Made by a program: the position numbers and the translations under genes. Positions 29,669 through 37,206 of a stretch of DNA of 43,561 nucleotides are shown piece by piece (position 1 is the stretch's first letter; every line of letters begins with the position of its first letter). The notes under the pieces were generated by a model. It had not been told where the DNA came from. It worked only from the letters and a program-made list of their open reading frames with translations, and ran no database searches. The DNA comes from JBBSTY01 sp038235385 (GTDB taxonomy: Bacteria; Actinomycetota; Acidimicrobiia; Acidimicrobiales; Acidimicrobilacustridaceae). The stretch is from assembly GCA_038235385.1 (NCBI GenBank), contig JBBSTY010000012.1:1-43561 (forward strand), read 5' to 3'.

Positions 29669-31225
29669 TCACACCCGCCAGATGGGTTGGAGCCGCTCAG
29701 GGCGGAACGACCCGCCGCCGCCGGTCCGGCTCGCCGCCTGACGCTCCCGGCGCTTCGCCAGCGCCTCGTCGCCAGCGGAGCGCGCCTCGTCGGCCTCGGC
29801 CTGCAACGCTTCGGCGAGTTTCGCCCGGTACCACTCCGACCCGTTGCCGTGGACCACGACGTGGTCGAGGACTGTCTCGAGCGTCGCCCGCCGCCTCCCG
29901 GTGTCCCACGACTCCCACACGCCGTCGAGGCCACCCGTGGCAGCGAGGACGGCCTCGAGGGGTGCTGAGCGCTTCACCGCCGCGAGCTCGCGCCCGATGA
30001 TGTCGCGGCGCTCGTCGAGCGCTTTGCTTCCCGCCTTCCACGCGCTGCGGGACAGGTCGCGGTCGGCCCACATCTCGGCCAGTTCGCGCTCCTGGCGCTC
30101 GAGGTCGACGAGCTCGGCGAGCAGCTCGGCGTCGCTCGCCGCCGACGACTCGGCGTTGCGGCGCGCACGGATGGTCGCGGCGAGGTCGGGCGACTTGAGG
30201 GCGTCACGGACCATGCCGGCGATGGCGGTCTCGGCCGGGTCCTTCTGGATCGTCGTGCCGTTGCAGCCGCCACCGGTCTTCGGGGGGCACGAGTACTTGC
30301 GGGCGCCGGCGGAACCGGTGACGCGCATGGTGGCCCCGCACTTGCCGCACCGCATGAGCCCGGACAGGAGGAACGACCCGCGGCGCGGCGTCGGTCGGGC
30401 GCGCTGGCCTGGGGCCAGGACGGTGCGGAGCCGCATGCCGGTCGCCTCATCGAGGATGGCCGGCCAAGTGCCGTCGGCGGTGATCTCCCCGTGGTGCTCG
30501 CGCTTGGCGAACAGGCGCGCCGAGGTCATCACGACGCTGAGCGATCGGCGTGTCCACTCGCCGCCCCTCGGCGCGGGGATGCCGCGCTGGTTGAGGTCGG
30601 CGGCGATCGACCCGACCGGTTCGCCGGCGAGGATCCGGCCGGCCGCTTCGGTGACGACGGCGGCCTCGGCCTGGTCGATGGCGTCCCACCCGGGAGCGAG
30701 GCCGTACACCTTGCGGGTGCGGGCCTTGTGGACGCCGGTCTCGGCGAGGTGGCGTTCCATCGACAGGAGGCGGGTGCTGGTGTTGTTGCTCTCCTGCTCG
30801 GCGATCCCGACGAGCACGTAGACGAACGCGAGGCCCATCGGGCTGGTGGTGTCGATCGGGTCGGACTTCGACACGAGGGCGATGTCGTGGTCGGTCGCTA
30901 CCTTCCAGAACCGGGAGAACTCGGTGATGCGGCGCACGAGACGGTCGAGCTTCCAGATCAGGACTCCGTCGACGGCGCCGCTCTCCATCGCCTCGAGCAT
31001 CGACTCGTAGGCGGGGCGCCGGGTCGCTGTCCGGTAGGCGGAGAGGTCGACGTCGGTGAACACGTCCACGATCTCGATGCCGCGCTCGCTGGCGAGGGCC
31101 CGGCACTCCTTCTCCTGACGGGCGGGAGACGTGGATTCGCCGGTGGGGTCTTTCGAGATGCGCGTGTAGAGCGCGTAGCGCGGCGGGGTGTTGTCCATCC
31201 TCCGACGGTACCCGACATAGAACAT
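29669..31225 (-). CDS. Large serine recombinase (integrase of the element)
   Basis: A 518-residue large serine recombinase that probably integrated the element into cpaF. The N-terminal resolvase domain has YALYTRISKD with the nucleophile Ser24 (Ser15 if ATG 31198 is used), followed by KLDRLVRRITEFSRF. A Recombinase domain follows (RGIPAPRGGEWTRRSLSVVM), then a zinc ribbon (CGKCGATM ... YSCPPKTGGGCNG). The C-terminal part is a coiled coil (LAELVDLERQERELAEMWAD). ATG 31225 lacks a good RBS. ATG 31198 has GGAGG directly before it, too close, so leaderless translation is possible. The gene start is 20-45 bases from the right junction, the usual int-attP arrangement of this family. Confidence 0.93.
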   Translation of the reverse strand: MFYVGYRRRMDNTPPRYALYTRISKDPTGESTSPARQEKECRALASERGIEIVDVFTDVDLSAYRTATRRPAYESMLEAMESGAVDGVLIWKLDRLVRRITEFSRFWKVATDHDIALVSKSDPIDTTSPMGLAFVYVLVGIAEQESNNTSTRLLSMERHLAETGVHKARTRKVYGLAPGWDAIDQAEAAVVTEAAGRILAGEPVGSIAADLNQRGIPAPRGGEWTRRSLSVVMTSARLFAKREHHGEITADGTWPAILDEATGMRLRTVLAPGQRARPTPRRGSFLLSGLMRCGKCGATMRVTGSAGARKYSCPPKTGGGCNGTTIQKDPAETAIAGMVRDALKSPDLAATIRARRNAESSAASDAELLAELVDLERQERELAEMWADRDLSRSAWKAGSKALDERRDIIGRELAAVKRSAPLEAVLAATGGLDGVWESWDTGRRRATLETVLDHVVVHGNGSEWYRAKLAEALQAEADEARSAGDEALAKRRERQAASRTGGGGSFRPERLQPIWRV

Positions 31226-31240
31226 CTTGACGGATACACG

Positions 31241-31250
31241 ACCGGCGTGG
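31241..31250. other. attR candidate (right junction)
   Basis: ACCGGCGTGG here pairs with ACCGGGGTGG at 13320-13329. Joining the outer flanks gives uninterrupted cpaF. Joining the inner flanks gives attP, TACACGACC-GG-GGTGGTTTA, in which 7 of 9 arm positions are palindromic about GG. Large serine integrases use such symmetric sites with a non-palindromic central dinucleotide. Confidence 0.75.
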
Positions 31251-32017
31251 CCTTCAAGACGCTCGACCAGCTCGTCGAGCGCGAGATGCTGTCGCCCGAT
31301 GCCGCCTCGTTCCTGCGTGCCTGCGTGCGCGCCAACCTGTCGATCATCTTCGCCGGGGCTCCCGGCTCGGGGAAGACCACCTTGCTGTCGTGCTGCGCCG
31401 CCGAGCTCGATCCCTCGTTGCGCGTCGTCATCGCCGAGGAGGTGTTCGAAGCCGATGTCCCGATCGCCAACCTCGCCAGCATGCAGACCCGGGCCGGCCG
31501 CGCCGACCGTCCCGCGATCGACCTCCGCCGGCTGGTGTCGGGGTTCCTCCGCATGGCACCCGACGTGGCGATCGTCGGCGAGGTGCGGGATCGAGAGGCC
31601 CTGCCGCTGCTGCTCACCCTGTCATCAGGGGTCAAGGGGTTCACCACCATCCACGCCGGTTCGGCCCGCCAGGCCCTGACCCGGCTGCGCTTCATCTGCC
31701 AACTCTCCGACTCGTCCACGCAGCTCCCCATCTCCGCGCTCAACACCCTGGTGAGCGAGGCGGTCGACATCGTCGTCGCCTGCACCCGCGGCGCCGACGG
31801 TCCACGGGTCAGCGAGATCGCCGCCGTCGAGGATCAGGCCGGTGGTCCCGATGCGACCCAGTTCACGGTCACCGAGCTGTTCGACCGTCGCGGCGACAAC
31901 CCGTCGCTCTCGTGGACCGGCACCATCCCGGTGCGCTGCGCGCGAGCCTTCGACGAGGCGGGCATCGACGTGCACGACGTGCTCCAGCCACCGGCCGGCT
32001 CCTGGAACCGGTTCTGA
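31241..32017 (+). pseudogene. cpaF: CpaF/TadA pilus ATPase, C-terminal catalytic fragment
   Basis: This is the motor half of CpaF. It opens TGVAFKTLDQLVEREMLSPD in the frame left at 13320-13328. Walker A is GAPGSGKTTL (about 31354-31383), the Asp box is VIAEEVFEADV, and Walker B is DVAIVGEVRD. A His box, FTTIHAGSARQAL, is also present. Rejoined to 12783-13319 it makes 437 residues, normal for CpaF. Alone it has no proper start. GTG 31247 or the ATG of MLSPDAAS could give a truncated product without the N-terminal domain. Its stop overlaps the tadB start. No frameshift or stop is seen inside it, so the half-gene has not decayed. Confidence 0.9.
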
Positions 32018-32898
32018 TGCCCGTCGCGCTCTCGGTCGTCGCAGCACTCGGCGTCTTCTACCTGTACACGGCCATCGCCCTGGACTGGACCGGGCTCGGC
32101 TTCGGGCCCGCGGTCGGATCGTCGCTGGCAACGCGCCGACGCGGGCGTGACTGGCTCGCCCAGGCCGGCCTCGAGGGGATCGACGGCCGAGAGTTCGGCG
32201 GCGTGGTCGTCACGCTCTGGGTGGTCGGGTGCCTGATCGGCTACGTCCTCTTCGCCGGGGTGCTGCCCGCCGTGATGGTGGGCGCCTTCAGCGCCTGTGC
32301 GCCGATCGCCGCGTACCGGCGCCGACGACGGACCCGACGGCGAGCCGCCCAGGATGCCTGGCCGCGCATGATCGAGGAGATCCGTCTGCTCACCGGCTCG
32401 GTCGGGCGGTCCATCCCGCACGCGCTCTTCGAGGTGGGCCTGCACGGCCCCGACGAGCTTCGTTCCGCCTTCGCCGCCGCGCACCGCGAGTGGCTCCTGT
32501 CCACCGACTTCGGGCGCACGGTCGATGTGTTGAAGACGCTCCTCGCCGACCCCACGGCCGATGCGACGCTCGAGACGCTGCTCATCGCGCACGAGCTCGG
32601 TGGCACCGACCTGACGCGACGCCTGGAGGCGTTGGCCGAGGATCGTCGCCGCGACACCCACGACCGCAAGGACGCCCAGGCGAAGCAGGCGGGAGCGCGG
32701 TTCGCACGCCGATTCGTGCTCATCGTTCCCCTCGGCATGGCGCTGGTCGGGATGTCGGTCGGAACGGGACGCGACGCGTATCAGAGCGGGTTCGGACAGA
32801 TCACCGTCATCGTCGCCCTGAGCCTCGTGCTCGTGTGCTGGCTGTGGGCCGGCCACGTCATGCGCCTCCCCGACGAGGAACGGGTGTTCCACCAGTGA
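32017..32898 (+). CDS. tadB: TadB-like pilus inner-membrane platform protein
   Basis: A 293-residue polytopic membrane protein of the type II secretion F family. With TadC it forms the inner-membrane platform on which CpaF acts. Hydrophobic helices occur near residues 5-22, 70-100 and at the end (about 225-285). The central cytoplasmic T2SSF domain contains RMIEEIRLLTGSVGRSIPHA and TLETLLIAHELGGTDLTRRL. ATG 32017 overlaps the cpaF stop (TGATG). The insertion separates it from the native operon promoter, so its expression in the integrated state depends on read-through or a new promoter near attR. Confidence 0.85.
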   Translation: MPVALSVVAALGVFYLYTAIALDWTGLGFGPAVGSSLATRRRGRDWLAQAGLEGIDGREFGGVVVTLWVVGCLIGYVLFAGVLPAVMVGAFSACAPIAAYRRRRRTRRRAAQDAWPRMIEEIRLLTGSVGRSIPHALFEVGLHGPDELRSAFAAAHREWLLSTDFGRTVDVLKTLLADPTADATLETLLIAHELGGTDLTRRLEALAEDRRRDTHDRKDAQAKQAGARFARRFVLIVPLGMALVGMSVGTGRDAYQSGFGQITVIVALSLVLVCWLWAGHVMRLPDEERVFHQ

Positions 32899-32905
32899 TG
32901 GTTCC

Positions 32906-33814
32906 GTGATGCGGCTGGTCGTCCTGAGCGCCTTGGTCCTGTGGGCGGGCACCACGCTCCTCCTGGCCGAGCTGCGCTGGTTCCGGCGACCCTCGCTCAT
33001 CGATCGCCTGCGGCCGTACTCACCCGGAGGGCTCCGCGCATCCGGACATGGGGGTGCCCTCTCGGTCACCTCCTTCCGCGACGTCATCGCTCCGCTGGCA
33101 CAGTCCATGGGCAGCCGGTTGGCCGGGCTGTTCGGGGTCCGCGACGGCCTCGAGTCCCGGCTCGAGCGGTGCCACTCCCCCCTCACCGTGGCGGCGTTCC
33201 GCACCCGCCAACTCGGGTGGACCGTCGCCACCTTCGGCGTGGGCTCGCTCGTGGGACTCACGCTCGGCCTTGCTCCCCCGATCGCGCTCCTGATCATCTT
33301 CGGTTCCCCCCTGCTCGCGTTCCTGATGCTCGAGCAGCAAGCGGTCAGGGAGGCGGCGACCTGGCAACGCCGCGTCTTCCTCGAGCTGCCCATCATCACC
33401 GAGCAACTCGGCATGCTGCTCTCCGCCGGCTACTCGCTCGGAGCCGCCATCAACCGCCTCGCCCGGCGCAGCCATGGCGCGTGCGCGCTCGATCTCGCGC
33501 TGGTGACCGGGCGGATCCGCCAGGGGCTCAGCGAGATCGCCGCCCTGCGCGAGTGGGCCGATCGGGTGCAGGTCGATGCCGTCGATCGTCTGGTCGGGGT
33601 GCTGGCGCTCAACGCCGAATCAGGCGACCTCGGGACCCTCATCAGCGAGGAGGCCCGCAGCATCCGCGGCGAAGCCCACCGGGAGCTGCTCGAGACCATC
33701 GAGCGCCGGAGCCAACAGGTGTGGATACCGGTCACGGTGGCCACGCTCGTCCCTGGCGTCTTGGTCATGGCCGTTCCGTTCGTCGAGGCCATGCGCCTCT
33801 TCACCGACGCCTGA
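32906..33814 (+). CDS. tadC: TadC-like pilus inner-membrane platform protein
   Basis: A 302-residue T2SSF-family membrane protein and partner of TadB. One membrane helix is N-terminal (about 3-20). A pair lies in the middle (about 100-150, with GSLVGLTLGLAPPIALLIIF) and one at the C-terminus (about 270-290). The T2SSF core has ITEQLGMLLSAGYSLGAAIN and LNAESGDLGTLISEEARSIR. The start may be GTG 32906 or ATG 32909. It begins 7 bases after tadB, in the usual order. The next gene follows after a 61-base gap containing a TCCG repeat tract. Confidence 0.85.
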   Translation: MMRLVVLSALVLWAGTTLLLAELRWFRRPSLIDRLRPYSPGGLRASGHGGALSVTSFRDVIAPLAQSMGSRLAGLFGVRDGLESRLERCHSPLTVAAFRTRQLGWTVATFGVGSLVGLTLGLAPPIALLIIFGSPLLAFLMLEQQAVREAATWQRRVFLELPIITEQLGMLLSAGYSLGAAINRLARRSHGACALDLALVTGRIRQGLSEIAALREWADRVQVDAVDRLVGVLALNAESGDLGTLISEEARSIRGEAHRELLETIERRSQQVWIPVTVATLVPGVLVMAVPFVEAMRLFTDA

Positions 33815-33827
33815 CCCGCCCACCCCC

Positions 33828-33858
33828 TCCGTCCGTCCGTCCGTCCGTCCGTCCGTCC
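33828..33858. repeat. Tetranucleotide repeat (TCCG)7 plus TCC before the pilin gene
   Basis: Seven perfect TCCG units and a partial eighth fill 31 of the 61 bases between tadC and the prepilin-like gene. The tract ends 17 bases before the pilin start. Such tracts change length by slipped-strand mispairing. Here that would alter leader length or promoter spacing of the pilin gene, but not a reading frame. Confidence 0.85.
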
Positions 33859-33875
33859 CACGAAAGGGTCCCCAC

Positions 33876-34118
33876 ATGACCACCTCAACCGCTTGGCTCC
33901 TCGCCGCCTGGCACGGCCGACGCAACCGGCCGCGCCCCGAACCGACACCTCGACGAGGGCGTGACGATCGCGGCGAGGGAGTCATCTCGGTGGCGATCGC
34001 CGTGCTCATCATGGCGTTCCTGGGCGCGGCGATGTGGGTGGGCTTCCAGAGCATGTGGCAGACCACCAGTGAGAAGACCAACGAACAGGTCACCCGGATC
34101 GGCAGCGACGGGCCCTGA
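33876..34118 (+). CDS. Flp/TadE-like prepilin-type small protein
   Basis: An 80-residue protein with a basic N-terminal leader (HGRRNRPRPEPTPRRGRDDR) and then GEGVISVAIAVLIMAFLGAA, a class-III-type prepilin hydrophobic helix. A short polar tail follows. Processing by a prepilin peptidase near the Gly-Glu-Gly is likely. ATG 33876 follows an AAAGGG-containing stretch about 10 bases upstream. Its place directly after tadC and before TadE/G-like genes supports a role as pilin or pseudopilin of the Tad system. No prepilin peptidase gene is visible in the window. Confidence 0.75.
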   Translation: MTTSTAWLLAAWHGRRNRPRPEPTPRRGRDDRGEGVISVAIAVLIMAFLGAAMWVGFQSMWQTTSEKTNEQVTRIGSDGP

Positions 34119-34120
34119 TC

Positions 34121-34606
34121 GTGCCGGGTCCCACGAGGATGCACCGCACGAACGGCGCTGAGCCGGGCGACACCGAGCGAGGGGGCACGACACGGTCCCG
34201 CGTCGAACGCGACACGGGTGCCGGCCTCATCGGCACGTCGGTCACCGTCATGGTCTTCCTCGTGTTCCTGCTCTTCACCGTGCAGATCCTCATCGGGCTC
34301 TACGGGCGCAGCGTCGTCACCAGCACCGCCTACGACGGCGCCCGTTCCGTCGCCGGATCCCGGGTGGCGCACGACGACCCGGCAGCGGAGGAGGCCGCCC
34401 GGACCGCGGCGGTCGAGCGCATGCGCCGTCAGCTCGGCGACGTGGGCGAGCGGGCCATGTTCGACTGGAGCGGCTCGGACGCCGACACCGTCGTGCTCCG
34501 GGTGCAGGCCGACAACCCGCGGTTCTCCCTTCCCGGGTTCTCCGGTCCACTGGCGACCGATCACATCGACCGCACCGTGCACGCTCGAATCGAGCGGCTG
34601 CGATGA
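34121..34606 (+). CDS. TadE-like pseudopilin
   Basis: A 161-residue protein with a basic leader, one N-terminal membrane helix (about residues 35-62, GAGLIGTSVTVMVFLVFLLF) and a soluble TadE-like domain (VVTSTAYDGARSVAGSRVAH). The family forms minor pilins of the Tad pilus. GTG 34121 is used. ATG 34139 is an alternative with GAGG directly before it. It lies 2 bases after the small prepilin gene and overlaps the next gene by 4 bases, so the pilin genes form one coupled unit. Confidence 0.75.
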   Translation: MPGPTRMHRTNGAEPGDTERGGTTRSRVERDTGAGLIGTSVTVMVFLVFLLFTVQILIGLYGRSVVTSTAYDGARSVAGSRVAHDDPAAEEAARTAAVERMRRQLGDVGERAMFDWSGSDADTVVLRVQADNPRFSLPGFSGPLATDHIDRTVHARIERLR

Positions 34607-35163
34607 GCCCGACCGTCCCGCCCGACCCACGACCGCACCTCACGACCGGGGCGACGGCGGCGGCCAGGGTCGAGCGGTCGCGCTCGTCGGGGCGGGTCCA
34701 CCGACCCCGCATCGACTGGGCCGACGACGCAGGCCAGATGGGCGGCATCGAGACCATTCCGTTCGGCGTGCTCGTCTTCGTGATCGGAACGCTGCTCGTC
34801 GCGCAGGCATGGGCGGTGGTCGACGCCCGCTTCGCGGCCGACGCCGCCGCACGCGAGGGCGTCCGGACCTTCGTCGAGGCCCCGGACGAAACCACGGCGA
34901 TCAGCCGCAGCCACGAGGCTGCGGCCGACGCCGTCGCCGGTCACGGTCGGGACCCGTCGAAGCTCGTGATCGACGAGCCGTCCTACGACGGAGGTTCGTT
35001 CGCCCGGTGCGCGCCCGTCACCTTCACCGTCCACTACCAGGTGGCAACCTTGACCCTTCCGTGGATCGGGGGACGAGGCGACGGGTACGTCGTCACCGCC
35101 CGGCACTCCGAGATCATCGATCCCTACCGTTCCGGCCCGGCGGTCACCGGAGACGGATGCTGA
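34603..35163 (+). CDS. TadE/TadG-like pilus-associated membrane protein
   Basis: A 186-residue protein with a cytoplasmic basic N-terminus, one membrane helix (about 50-72, IETIPFGVLVFVIGTLLVAQ) and an extracytoplasmic domain (VDARFAADAAAREGVRTFVE). IETIP at the helix start recalls the Glu of prepilin-like sequences. ATG 34603 overlaps the upstream stop, and its stop overlaps the next start. It is probably a minor component of the Tad pilus. It could also be a general TadE-family secreted protein, but the neighbours make the pilus more likely. Confidence 0.72.
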   Translation: MSPTVPPDPRPHLTTGATAAARVERSRSSGRVHRPRIDWADDAGQMGGIETIPFGVLVFVIGTLLVAQAWAVVDARFAADAAAREGVRTFVEAPDETTAISRSHEAAADAVAGHGRDPSKLVIDEPSYDGGSFARCAPVTFTVHYQVATLTLPWIGGRGDGYVVTARHSEIIDPYRSGPAVTGDGC

Positions 35164-35669
35164 TGACGACCGAATCGCGGTGGCCGAACCGAGCGCCGGC
35201 CGACCGACGAGCGGACCGCCGACGACGCCGACCGACGACGCCTCGATGCACCTGCGACCGTGGCAGCTCGTTGTTCCTCTTCCCGGCGGCGGTGCTCATC
35301 GTGCTCGTCCTCGGGGCGATCGCCGTCGATCTGTCGGCGGTCCACCTCGCGAAGCGTCAGGTCCTCGATCTCGCGGCGAGCGCCGCCAACGACGCCGTCA
35401 CCGCGGGCCTCGACCAGCCGACGTTCCGAGCCACCGGGGACTACGTGGTGGATCCGACGCTGGCCGCCGATGCCGTGGAACGGACCGTCGCCGCCAACGA
35501 TCCCGACGGCCGAACCTCGGTCGTGCGCGTGACCGTCGGACCCACCCCGGACCAGGTCACCGTCGAGCTCAGGACCACCGCCCGTCCGGTCTTCGCGCCG
35601 GCGCTTCCCGGCCGTCTCGCGCCGGTGGTCGTCACCGGCGAGGCCACCGCCACCGCAGCCAGGCGGTGA
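35163..35669 (+). CDS. TadG-like Flp pilus assembly protein
   Basis: A 168-residue protein with an Arg-rich leader, a hydrophobic helix (about residues 36-58, GSSLFLFPAAVLIVLVLGAI) and the following AVDLSAVHLAKRQVLDLAAS. That is the hallmark of the TadG-like/Rv3654c-type N-terminal domain. The von Willebrand domain of full TadG is missing, as in many actinobacterial short forms. ATG 35163 overlaps the previous stop (TGATG). ATG 35157 is an alternative. It is the last gene of the pilus locus, followed by a 242-base noncoding stretch. Confidence 0.75.
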   Translation: MTTESRWPNRAPADRRADRRRRRPTTPRCTCDRGSSLFLFPAAVLIVLVLGAIAVDLSAVHLAKRQVLDLAASAANDAVTAGLDQPTFRATGDYVVDPTLAADAVERTVAANDPDGRTSVVRVTVGPTPDQVTVELRTTARPVFAPALPGRLAPVVVTGEATATAARR

Positions 35670-35859
35670 TCCTGGCGCTGGGGACGGAGCTGGTCGGAGC
35701 TCACGCCGCCGAACGTCGTCCGGGCCGACGGTTCCACGGTCGCCGAAGGCGACGACGAGCGACCCAGCCGTCGCGACGGCGAGGGCACCGACGCACCCGT
35801 CGGGCGCGCGGATGGTCATCGTGCCGCCGCGTCGGGTCACTGCCTGAAGTGGCCCCTGG

Positions 35860-35865
35860 TATATT
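35860..35865 (+). promoter_or_regulatory. Likely -10 element TATATT before SPFH gene
   Basis: TATATT stands out in very G+C-rich sequence 46 bases before ATG 35912. No good TTGACA-like -35 is seen at 16-18 bases upstream (CACTGC is nearest), so an activator or an extended promoter may be used. The remaining part of the 35670-35911 gap has only weak hairpins and no credible gene. Confidence 0.5.
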
Positions 35866-35911
35866 CGCCGGACCGCCTCGGCGGGATCCGCGAGCTGAGA
35901 GGGAGAGGGCC

Positions 35912-37201
35912 ATGGGAATTCTCAAGAATGAGGTCAGTCGCCAGTTCATCGCGGTACCCGACGACAAGAAGCAGCAGATCGTCTTCAAGTGGCCCGACAT
36001 CAACATCCGCAAGGGTGCGCGCGCCATCGTCGAGCCCGACCAGGTCGCCGTCTTCATCAACAAGGGTGAGGTCATCGGCACCCTCGGTCCGGGGCAGCAC
36101 AAGCTCGACGCCGACGAGATCATGTTCCTCGGCATCGTCGTCGACTGGGCCACCGACGGCAACGCGTACCGGGCGGAGACGTTCTTCGTCGGCACGCGCG
36201 AGTACACCGGCCAGACCTTCGGCGGGCGCATCGACAACGTGCAGGACCCCCAGACCGGGATGATCATCACCCTGCGGGTGTTCGGCGACTACTCGATGCA
36301 GGTCGTCGACCCCTCGAAGCTGATCCTCAACCTCGTCGGCACCGTGAACGTCGAGAACAACGACGACATCACCTCGTGGATGTCGAACCAGCTCCTGAAG
36401 GTCATGCGCACCGAGGTCACCCGCCAGATCGTGCGCAACGGTTGGCCCATCCTCGGGCTCGCGGCGTTCACCCCCGAGATCGAGAAGGCCGTCACCGAGG
36501 CCGCCAACACCGAACTGGCTGGCTACGGCATCGCCATCGCCCGCATGGGCAACTTCGACGTCAACCTCGACGAGCAGGACGAGGAGAAGCTCAAGGGCCT
36601 GGCCAGCGACACCGCCTACAGCCGCCTGGCCGGCAGCTACGGCCAGTTCGCCCAGGCCGAAGCGCTGCGCGGTGCCGGGGAGGGCATGTCCAAGGGTGGA
36701 GGCGGCACCCAGGCAGCGTTCATGGGCATGGGCATGGGCATCGGCGGCGGTATGGGCAACCAGCAGATGGCCCCCGGCCCCACCCCGCCGTCCGGACCCG
36801 GGTTCGTCGGTGGCGGCGGCGGCTACGCCGCTCCTGCCCAGGCGGCAGCGGCGGGCAGCGTGGCGTGCGCCACCTGTGGCACGGCCAACGCACCCGGCTC
36901 CAAGTTCTGCGCCAACTGCGGATCGGCCATGGCGCCGGCGGTTGCGTTCTGCTCGAACTGCGGAGGCCAGATGGACGCCAACGCGAAGTTCTGCGCGTCC
37001 TGCGGCACGCCCAACGGCGCGGCCGCACCCGCACCTGCAGCCGCACCTCAGGCCGCACCTCAGGCCCCACCGGCTGCGGCCGACCCGAACGCCGCACCTC
37101 CGCAGGCGTCTCCGCCCGCCGCACCCCCCGCCGACACGTCCGGACCGCAGCCTCCGCCCCAAGCACCCACCGACGGCGGACCCGCCGCGCCGGAGGCCTA
37201 G
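35912..37201 (+). CDS. SPFH-domain protein with two C-terminal zinc ribbons
   Basis: A 429-residue protein of the 'virion core protein'/YdjI-like SPFH family. The SPFH part covers about residues 20-250 (VAVFINKGEVIGTLGPGQHK; GRIDNVQDPQTGMIITLRVF; LKGLASDTAYSRLAGSYGQF). A Gly/Met-rich linker follows. Two double-CxxC zinc ribbons come next (CATCGTANAPGSKFCANCG and CSNCGGQMDANAKFCASCG), and then a Pro/Ala-rich tail. No membrane helix is present. Such proteins form cytoplasmic or membrane-associated scaffolds, and Bacillus relatives are linked to envelope stress. GAGAGGG precedes ATG 35912. The Tim44-like gene follows 5 bases later and is likely its partner. Confidence 0.82.
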   Translation: MGILKNEVSRQFIAVPDDKKQQIVFKWPDINIRKGARAIVEPDQVAVFINKGEVIGTLGPGQHKLDADEIMFLGIVVDWATDGNAYRAETFFVGTREYTGQTFGGRIDNVQDPQTGMIITLRVFGDYSMQVVDPSKLILNLVGTVNVENNDDITSWMSNQLLKVMRTEVTRQIVRNGWPILGLAAFTPEIEKAVTEAANTELAGYGIAIARMGNFDVNLDEQDEEKLKGLASDTAYSRLAGSYGQFAQAEALRGAGEGMSKGGGGTQAAFMGMGMGIGGGMGNQQMAPGPTPPSGPGFVGGGGGYAAPAQAAAAGSVACATCGTANAPGSKFCANCGSAMAPAVAFCSNCGGQMDANAKFCASCGTPNGAAAPAPAAAPQAAPQAPPAAADPNAAPPQASPPAAPPADTSGPQPPPQAPTDGGPAAPEA

Positions 37202-37206
37202 CCCCG

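Larger units (their letters stand above)
13323..31245. mobile_element. 17.9 kb integrated phage-like element inserted in cpaF
   Basis: The element is bounded by the two halves of cpaF. Its right end carries a large serine recombinase whose start is about 20-45 bases from the junction. Its interior carries a tyrosine recombinase, three excisionase/MerR-like proteins, a replication-type ATPase, a tape-measure protein, a WhiB-like protein and a toxin-antitoxin-type pair. No terminase large subunit, portal, capsid, holin or lysin is seen. It could be a decayed prophage, a phage satellite or an integrative element. Boundaries are taken at the GG shared by both junctions. Confidence 0.9.

Noticed and set aside
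29669..31225. Serine recombinase as a transposase of an IS607-like element
   Set aside because: The protein is the large type with Recombinase and zinc-ribbon domains, and no TnpB-like gene is present. The arrangement fits int-attP.
30491..31240. Open frame continuous with the cpaF C-terminal half
   Set aside because: It is the antisense shadow of the serine integrase gene. The CpaF similarity begins exactly at the junction 31241.
13323..31245. Complete inducible prophage
   Set aside because: No large terminase, portal, capsid, tail tube or lysis genes were found. Only the tape-measure gene is a clear virion gene.
10634..35669. Two separate Tad loci
   Set aside because: The gene sets do not overlap (cpaB, cpaE, cpaF N-half versus cpaF C-half, tadB, tadC, pilins), and the cpaF halves join exactly, so it is one split locus.
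35124..35840. Minus-strand 238-residue frame starting MTRRGGTMTIRAPDGCVGAL
   Set aside because: The first 45 residues look weakly protein-like, but most of it is antisense to the TadG-like gene and Arg/Gly-rich. No start signal is convincing.
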